Source of the DNA: Oscillospiraceae bacterium
GTDB lineage: Bacteria > Bacillota_A > Clostridia > Oscillospirales > Oscillospiraceae
Length of the DNA: 9,456 nt
Reading direction: 5' to 3'
Assembly: GCA_017470325.1 (NCBI GenBank)
Contig: JAFUES010000029.1
Span: 1-9,456, forward strand
A model generated the notes under the pieces. It saw only the letters and a list, made by a program, of their open reading frames with translations. It was not told the DNA's origin and made no database searches. Shown here in pieces: positions 6,335-9,456 of the stretch; within the stretch, counting starts at the first letter, position 1, and each line of letters opens with the position of its first letter. The translations under genes and the position numbers were made by a program.

Positions 6335-7044
6335 GCGTGTATCGGGAAGAGATCCATCTGCGGGCCAAGGATGTGGACCTGTACAGGCGGCTTCGGACCT
6401 CGGAGCTGTTCCGGCTGCTGCAGGAGGCGTCCATCCGCCATACGGAGCAGCTGGGGATGGGCCGGGACAAGACCCTGGACAAGGGCGTCCTCTGGGTGCT
6501 GACCCAGCAGCGCTGCGAGATCCGGCGCATGCCGGAATATGACGAACACATCGTCCTGAAAAGCTGGCCCGGCAGGAACATGCACCTGCTGTTTCCCCGC
6601 CATTACAGCATGGAGACCGCGGAGGGGGAGCCGCTTCTGAAGGCCAGCGCCATCTGGTGCCTGGTGGATGCCAAAAGCCGCAAGGTGGTGTTCCCGGAGA
6701 AATACGGGGTACAGATCGACGGCGCGGAGACCGGGGAGGAGATCGAGCTGCCTCGCCCCATCCGGAAGCTGGACTGTACGGAGACGCGCGTCTTCACCGT
6801 CCCCTACAGCTATGTGGACCTGAACGGGCACATGAACAACGCCCGCTACTTCGACCTGGCAGAGGACAGCATCCCTGCTGCCGCGGCGGGGGAGAAGCTC
6901 CGCCTGGTCTGCGCCGAGTACAGCAACGAGGCCCATCTGGGGGAGCAGCTGCGGCTGCAGTGGAGCCGGGAGGACAAGCGCTGTTACATGGAGGGCGGCG
7001 CGGAAAAGACCTGTTTTCGGATGCTTCTGGAGTATAATGGATAA
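6331..7044 (+). CDS. Acyl-ACP thioesterase (FatA/FatB-like double hotdog)
   Basis: 237 aa, typical of bacterial acyl-ACP thioesterases, which hydrolyse acyl-ACP to a free fatty acid and ACP. The N-terminal hotdog begins with EIHLRAKDVDLYRRL (7-21) and an LFRLLQEASIRHTEQLG helix (26-42). The second hotdog carries SYVDLNGHMNNARYFD (160-175), the family's Asp-x-Asn-x-His-(Met/Val)-Asn-Asn signature, with Asp163, Asn165 and His167 as the probable catalytic or structural residues. The ATG at 6331 overlaps the ACP stop by ATGA; only a weak Shine-Dalgarno is present, which fits translational coupling. A terminator follows 8 nt after the stop. With the ligase and ACP it forms a load-carry-release set whose net role may be to feed ACP-bound acyl chains to another enzyme. 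Chain-length preference cannot be judged. Confidence 0.9.
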   Translation: MSVYREEIHLRAKDVDLYRRLRTSELFRLLQEASIRHTEQLGMGRDKTLDKGVLWVLTQQRCEIRRMPEYDEHIVLKSWPGRNMHLLFPRHYSMETAEGEPLLKASAIWCLVDAKSRKVVFPEKYGVQIDGAETGEEIELPRPIRKLDCTETRVFTVPYSYVDLNGHMNNARYFDLAEDSIPAAAAGEKLRLVCAEYSNEAHLGEQLRLQWSREDKRCYMEGGAEKTCFRMLLEYNG

Positions 7045-7052
7045 ATTTGCAT

Positions 7053-7083
7053 AAAAATGGAAGGCAAAGTGCCTTCCATTTTT
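7053..7083 (+). terminator. Rho-independent terminator after the thioesterase gene
   Basis: A perfect 13-bp stem (7053-7065 with 7071-7083) with a 5-nt loop ends in TTTTT and follows the thioesterase stop by 8 nt. The A-run on the left arm makes it nearly symmetric, but only the plus-strand operon ends here. Confidence 0.9.
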
Positions 7084-7097
7084 GCATATGTATCATA

Positions 7098-7126
7098 TTG
7101 AGTTAACAAGACGTTTTTGGTATGAT
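7098..7126 (+). promoter_or_regulatory. Promoter of the LysR-type regulator gene
   Basis: TTGAGT (7098-7103) and TATGAT (7121-7126) are separated by exactly 17 nt. GAGGTGA follows at 7133-7139, 5 nt before the ATG at 7145. The regulator therefore seems to be transcribed on its own after the preceding terminator. Confidence 0.75.
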
Positions 7127-7144
7127 ATCGCAGAGGTGATTTCC

Positions 7145-8095
7145 ATGGATCTGCGAACCCTGCGTTACTTTGCCGTGACGGCTGAGGAACTGAACATAAC
7201 CCACGCGGCGGAGCGGCTGAACATCAGCCAGCCCCCGCTGTCCAACCAGATCAAGGCTCTGGAAGAGGAACTGGGCGTGACCCTGTTCATCCGGGGCAAG
7301 CGCCGCCTGAAGCTGACCGAGGCAGGGACCCTGCTGTATCGCCGGGCGGTGCAGCTGCTGGAGCTGGCGGAGCGGACCCGGCAGGAGATCTCTTCCATGG
7401 AGGGGCTGACCGGCACGCTGAACATCGGCCTGGTGGAGGGGCGCGCGCCCTTCCTGGCCGCCCGCTGGATCGCGGGCTTTCGCGGGGAATACCCCAGCGT
7501 GAAGTTCCGCCTGTGGAACGGCAGCGGCGACGAGGTGCTGGACCGGGTCTATCACGGCCTGGCGGATGTGGCGCTGATCGCGGCCCCCTATGACACGGAG
7601 CATCTGGAGGGCTTTCCCGTGGGGCGGGAGCCCTGGGTGGCCCTCATGTCCAAGAGCAATCCCCTGGCGCAGGAGCCGGGTAATTTTCTCCCCCTGGAGA
7701 AGCTGGTGGGCCAGCCGCTGATCGTGCCCAGCCGCGCCTCCCGGATCAGCGCCATCGTCAGCTGGTTCGAGGAGGTGGGCGCCGAGCCGGATATCCTCTG
7801 CGAGTTGTCCAACTATCTGGACGCGGAGGCCCTGGCGGAGCAGGATGTGGGCGTGTGCATCTTCCCCCAGACCACCTACAACCAGAGCGACCTGGTGGTC
7901 TCAAAGGTCATCACCCAGTCGGAGCGGCAGGTGGAATACGCTCTGGTCTGGAACAAGAACCAGCACCATTCCGAGCTGACCGCGGAGTTCATCAACTATG
8001 TGCAGGACTGTCTGGACGAGGAGAAGAACCAGCGTCAGAAGTACCGCATGCCGGAGCATGAATACATCCCGCCGGAGGGCACCAGGCTGCTGTGA
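7145..8095 (+). CDS. LysR-type transcriptional regulator
   Basis: 316 aa, usual length for the family. The N-terminal winged helix-turn-helix is plain: MDLRTLRYFAVTAEELNITH, then AAERLNISQPPLSNQIKALE (21-40) and LGVTLFIR, with the conserved Gln-Pro-Pro-Leu-Ser recognition segment. Residues from about 90 on form the two-lobed periplasmic-binding-protein-like effector domain, starting at GTLNIGLVEG. The C-terminal tail is charged and longer than the fold needs. The start at 7145 has a well-placed ribosome-binding site and gives the normal MDLRxLRYF beginning; a TTG-initiated extension to 7082 would begin upstream of the promoter and inside the preceding terminator. It is likely the regulator of the two divergent operons to its left, possibly responding to a fatty acid or acyl derivative (inference). 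It is not divergent from a target gene, so the assignment is less direct than usual. Confidence 0.93.
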   Translation: MDLRTLRYFAVTAEELNITHAAERLNISQPPLSNQIKALEEELGVTLFIRGKRRLKLTEAGTLLYRRAVQLLELAERTRQEISSMEGLTGTLNIGLVEGRAPFLAARWIAGFRGEYPSVKFRLWNGSGDEVLDRVYHGLADVALIAAPYDTEHLEGFPVGREPWVALMSKSNPLAQEPGNFLPLEKLVGQPLIVPSRASRISAIVSWFEEVGAEPDILCELSNYLDAEALAEQDVGVCIFPQTTYNQSDLVVSKVITQSERQVEYALVWNKNQHHSELTAEFINYVQDCLDEEKNQRQKYRMPEHEYIPPEGTRLL

Positions 8096-8144
8096 GCCAG
8101 GAGCCGTTCCGGCGCGGATACAGGCAAATAGTAAAACGATCGAG

Positions 8145-8200
8145 CCCCGTCGGCCAAAGCGCAGCCCTGCGCCAAGGCCGACGGGGTCCTGTCTCTTTTT
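8145..8200 (+). terminator. Rho-independent terminator after the LysR gene, two-tier hairpin
   Basis: An 11-bp outer stem (8145-8155 with 8176-8186) encloses a second 6-bp stem (8159-8164 with 8167-8172). A T-rich tract ending in TTTTT at 8196-8200 follows. It ends the LysR transcript about 50 nt after the stop. Confidence 0.85.
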
Positions 8201-8247
8201 ACGTGAAAAATGCGGAAAAATACCGGAGACAAGGGGCAAAGCTACTG

Positions 8248-8282
8248 TTGACCCTCGGGGTAAAGCATGGTAAAATACCATG
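8248..8282 (+). promoter_or_regulatory. Promoter of the methyltransferase gene, -10 box inside a small palindrome
   Basis: TTGACC (8248-8253) and TAAAAT (8271-8276) are 17 nt apart, and TGG just before the -10 makes it an extended element. The -10 lies inside a perfect 7-bp inverted repeat (CATGGTA 8266-8272, TACCATG 8276-8282, 3-nt spacer), which could be an operator or chance. The expected transcript starts near 8283, about 40 nt before the ATG. Confidence 0.7.
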
Positions 8283-8322
8283 AATTAATATAGGCTTATT
8301 TTATGCTCAGGTTGGTATATGT

Positions 8323-9183
8323 ATGTGGATCGCGGATCAATGGAAAGATTTTGAATTGCTGGACTGCTCCAGGGGCGAAAAGCTGGAGCGCTGGGGGGAC
8401 TATTATCTGGTGCGCCCGGACCCCCAGGCCATCTGGGAGACGCCCCGGAAAAACAGCCACTGGAACGACCGGGACGCCCGCTATCGCCGCAGTGAAAGCG
8501 GCGGCGGCAGCTGGGACAAGGGCAGCCTGCCCCAAAGCTGGCAGATCCGCTACGGGGAGCTGACCTTCCAGGTCAAGCCCATGAACTTCAAGCACACGGG
8601 TCTTTTCCCGGAACAGGCTTCCAACTGGGACTGGGCCATGAAGAAGATCCGTGCCGCGGGCCGTCCTGTCAGCGTATTGAACCTGTTCGCCTATACCGGC
8701 GCCGCCACCCTGGCCTGCGCCCGGGCGGGGGCCCAGGTCTGCCACGTGGACGCGGCCAAGGGCATGGTGGCCTGGGGCAAGGAGAACGCCGCCGCCTCGG
8801 GTCTGAGCGACGCGCCCATCCGCTGGATCGTGGACGACTGCGCCAAGTTCGTGGAGCGGGAGATCCGTCGGGGCCGCCGCTATGACGCCCTCATCATGGA
8901 CCCGCCCTCCTACGGCCGCGGCCCGGGGGGAGAGGTCTGGAAGCTGGAACAGAACCTGTGGCCCTTTGTGTCCCTGTGCGCCGGGGTGCTGTCGGAGCAG
9001 CCTCTGTTCGTGATCATCAATTCCTATACCACGGGCCTGTCCCCCTCGGTGCTTTCTTACGTGACGGAGAGCATCTTCACCAAAAAGTTCGGCGGCCGCT
9101 CCGACAGCCAGGAGCTGGGCCTGCCGGTGACCGACAGCGGTCTGGTCCTGCCCTGCGGCGCAACATGCCGATGGGAAAGCTGA
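8323..9183 (+). CDS. Class I SAM-dependent methyltransferase, RlmI/RlmK-like
   Basis: 286 aa. SAM-binding motif I is NLFAYTGAATLACARAG (120-136), followed by HVDAAKGMV (141-149) and the catalytic-type motif IV MDPPSYGRG (192-200), as in the COG1092 family that includes the 23S rRNA methyltransferases RlmI and RlmK. The PUA domain of RlmI is absent; residues 1-110 are instead a family-specific N-terminal region including RYGELTFQVKP (76-86) and FKHTGLFPEQ (89-98). RNA is the likely substrate, target base unknown. The ATG at 8323 is the first in frame; only a weak AGG-like ribosome-binding site precedes it. It has its own promoter after a terminator, so it is probably independent of the fatty-acid genes. 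The final residues GLVLPCGATCRWES reach the expected end of the family, but the last codon and stop lie in the tandem repeat that starts at 9177, so the native terminus may have been altered. Confidence 0.85.
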   Translation: MWIADQWKDFELLDCSRGEKLERWGDYYLVRPDPQAIWETPRKNSHWNDRDARYRRSESGGGSWDKGSLPQSWQIRYGELTFQVKPMNFKHTGLFPEQASNWDWAMKKIRAAGRPVSVLNLFAYTGAATLACARAGAQVCHVDAAKGMVAWGKENAAASGLSDAPIRWIVDDCAKFVEREIRRGRRYDALIMDPPSYGRGPGGEVWKLEQNLWPFVSLCAGVLSEQPLFVIINSYTTGLSPSVLSYVTESIFTKKFGGRSDSQELGLPVTDSGLVLPCGATCRWES

Positions 9184-9456
9184 CTTCCGCTGCCACGTCA
9201 GAAGAAGCTCGCTGCGCTCTGCTTCCGTGAAGTGTCACGAAAGCGGCGCTCCGCTCCCTCCTTCTTCCTTTATCCTCGCGGACCCGCTGTGCTGGGCTCC
9301 GCTCGGAGGGAGGGCGGCAGGGCGGCATAAGCTGACTTCCGCTGCCACGTCAGAAGAAGCTCGCTGCGCTCTGCTTCCGTGAAGTGTCACGAAAGCGGCG
9401 CTCCGCTCCCTCCTTCTTCCTTTATCCTCGCGGACCCGCTGTGCTGGGCTCCGCTC
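9177..9456. repeat. Perfect 152-bp tandem repeat, one full copy and a second cut by the window end
   Basis: The unit beginning AAGCTGACTTCCGCTG at 9177 restarts at 9329, and the 128 bases up to the window end match the first copy base for base, giving a 152-bp period. The unit is GC-rich and full of short inverted repeats, for example CTGAC (9180-9184) with GTCAG (9197-9201) and GAAGC (9204-9208) with GCTTC (9221-9225). I see no convincing coding frame in it. It covers the 273 bases after the methyltransferase, which otherwise show no gene. It may be part of a longer array or a structured intergenic repeat family; an assembly artefact at a contig end is also possible. Confidence 0.93.

Noticed and set aside
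371..7044. Carotenoid or polyketide biosynthetic cluster
   Set aside because: There is a CrtI-like enzyme and an ACP, but no phytoene synthase, prenyltransferase, ketosynthase or acyltransferase gene in the window.
7082..7144. Longer LysR start at a TTG codon
   Set aside because: It begins inside the preceding terminator and upstream of the TATGAT box; the ATG at 7145 has a well-placed GAGGTGA and the standard family N-terminus.
9177..9456. CRISPR array
   Set aside because: The 152-bp unit repeats head-to-tail with no unique spacers.

Overview
The window looks like chromosomal DNA of a GC-rich, Gram-positive anaerobe, most likely a gut Clostridium relative of the Oscillospiraceae type. This is inferred from strong GGAGG ribosome-binding sites, codons rich in third-position G/C, AT-rich sigma-A-like promoters between the genes, compact operons with ATGA overlaps, and the protein families present. 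No rRNA, tRNA, CRISPR array or transposase is visible.

Layout: (1) 1-306 holds no intact gene, only AT-rich sequence and what may be the 3' scrap of a lost gene. (2) 371-4589, minus strand, is a three-gene redox cluster. In transcription order it encodes a flavoprotein very like the polyunsaturated fatty acid isomerase (PAI) of Propionibacterium (Cutibacterium) acnes, a CrtI/RetSat-type FAD oxidoreductase, and an FAD/NAD(P)H reductase carrying a C-terminal plant-type [2Fe-2S] ferredoxin domain. (3) 4590-4751 is a divergent promoter region with a 10-bp inverted repeat placed to control both directions. (4) 4752-7044, plus strand, is a translationally coupled trio: acyl-AMP ligase, dedicated acyl carrier protein, acyl-ACP thioesterase. 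(5) 7145-8095 is a LysR-type regulator with its own promoter. (6) 8323-9183 is a RlmI/RlmK-like SAM-dependent methyltransferase, probably unrelated to the rest. (7) 9177-9456 is a perfect 152-bp tandem repeat that runs off the window and supplies the last codon and stop of the methyltransferase.

How the genes may work together (inference): the isomerase would turn a methylene-interrupted fatty acid such as linoleate into a conjugated diene. The CrtI/RetSat-like enzyme could then saturate one bond of that diene, with electrons from NAD(P)H passing through the ferredoxin-domain reductase. This would be a compact fatty-acid biohydrogenation or detoxification pathway. The divergent ligase/ACP/thioesterase module could load fatty acids onto a private carrier and release them again, and the LysR protein could sense a fatty-acid signal at the shared palindrome. 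Only the isomerase assignment is strong at the level of specific function; the pathway is a hypothesis.
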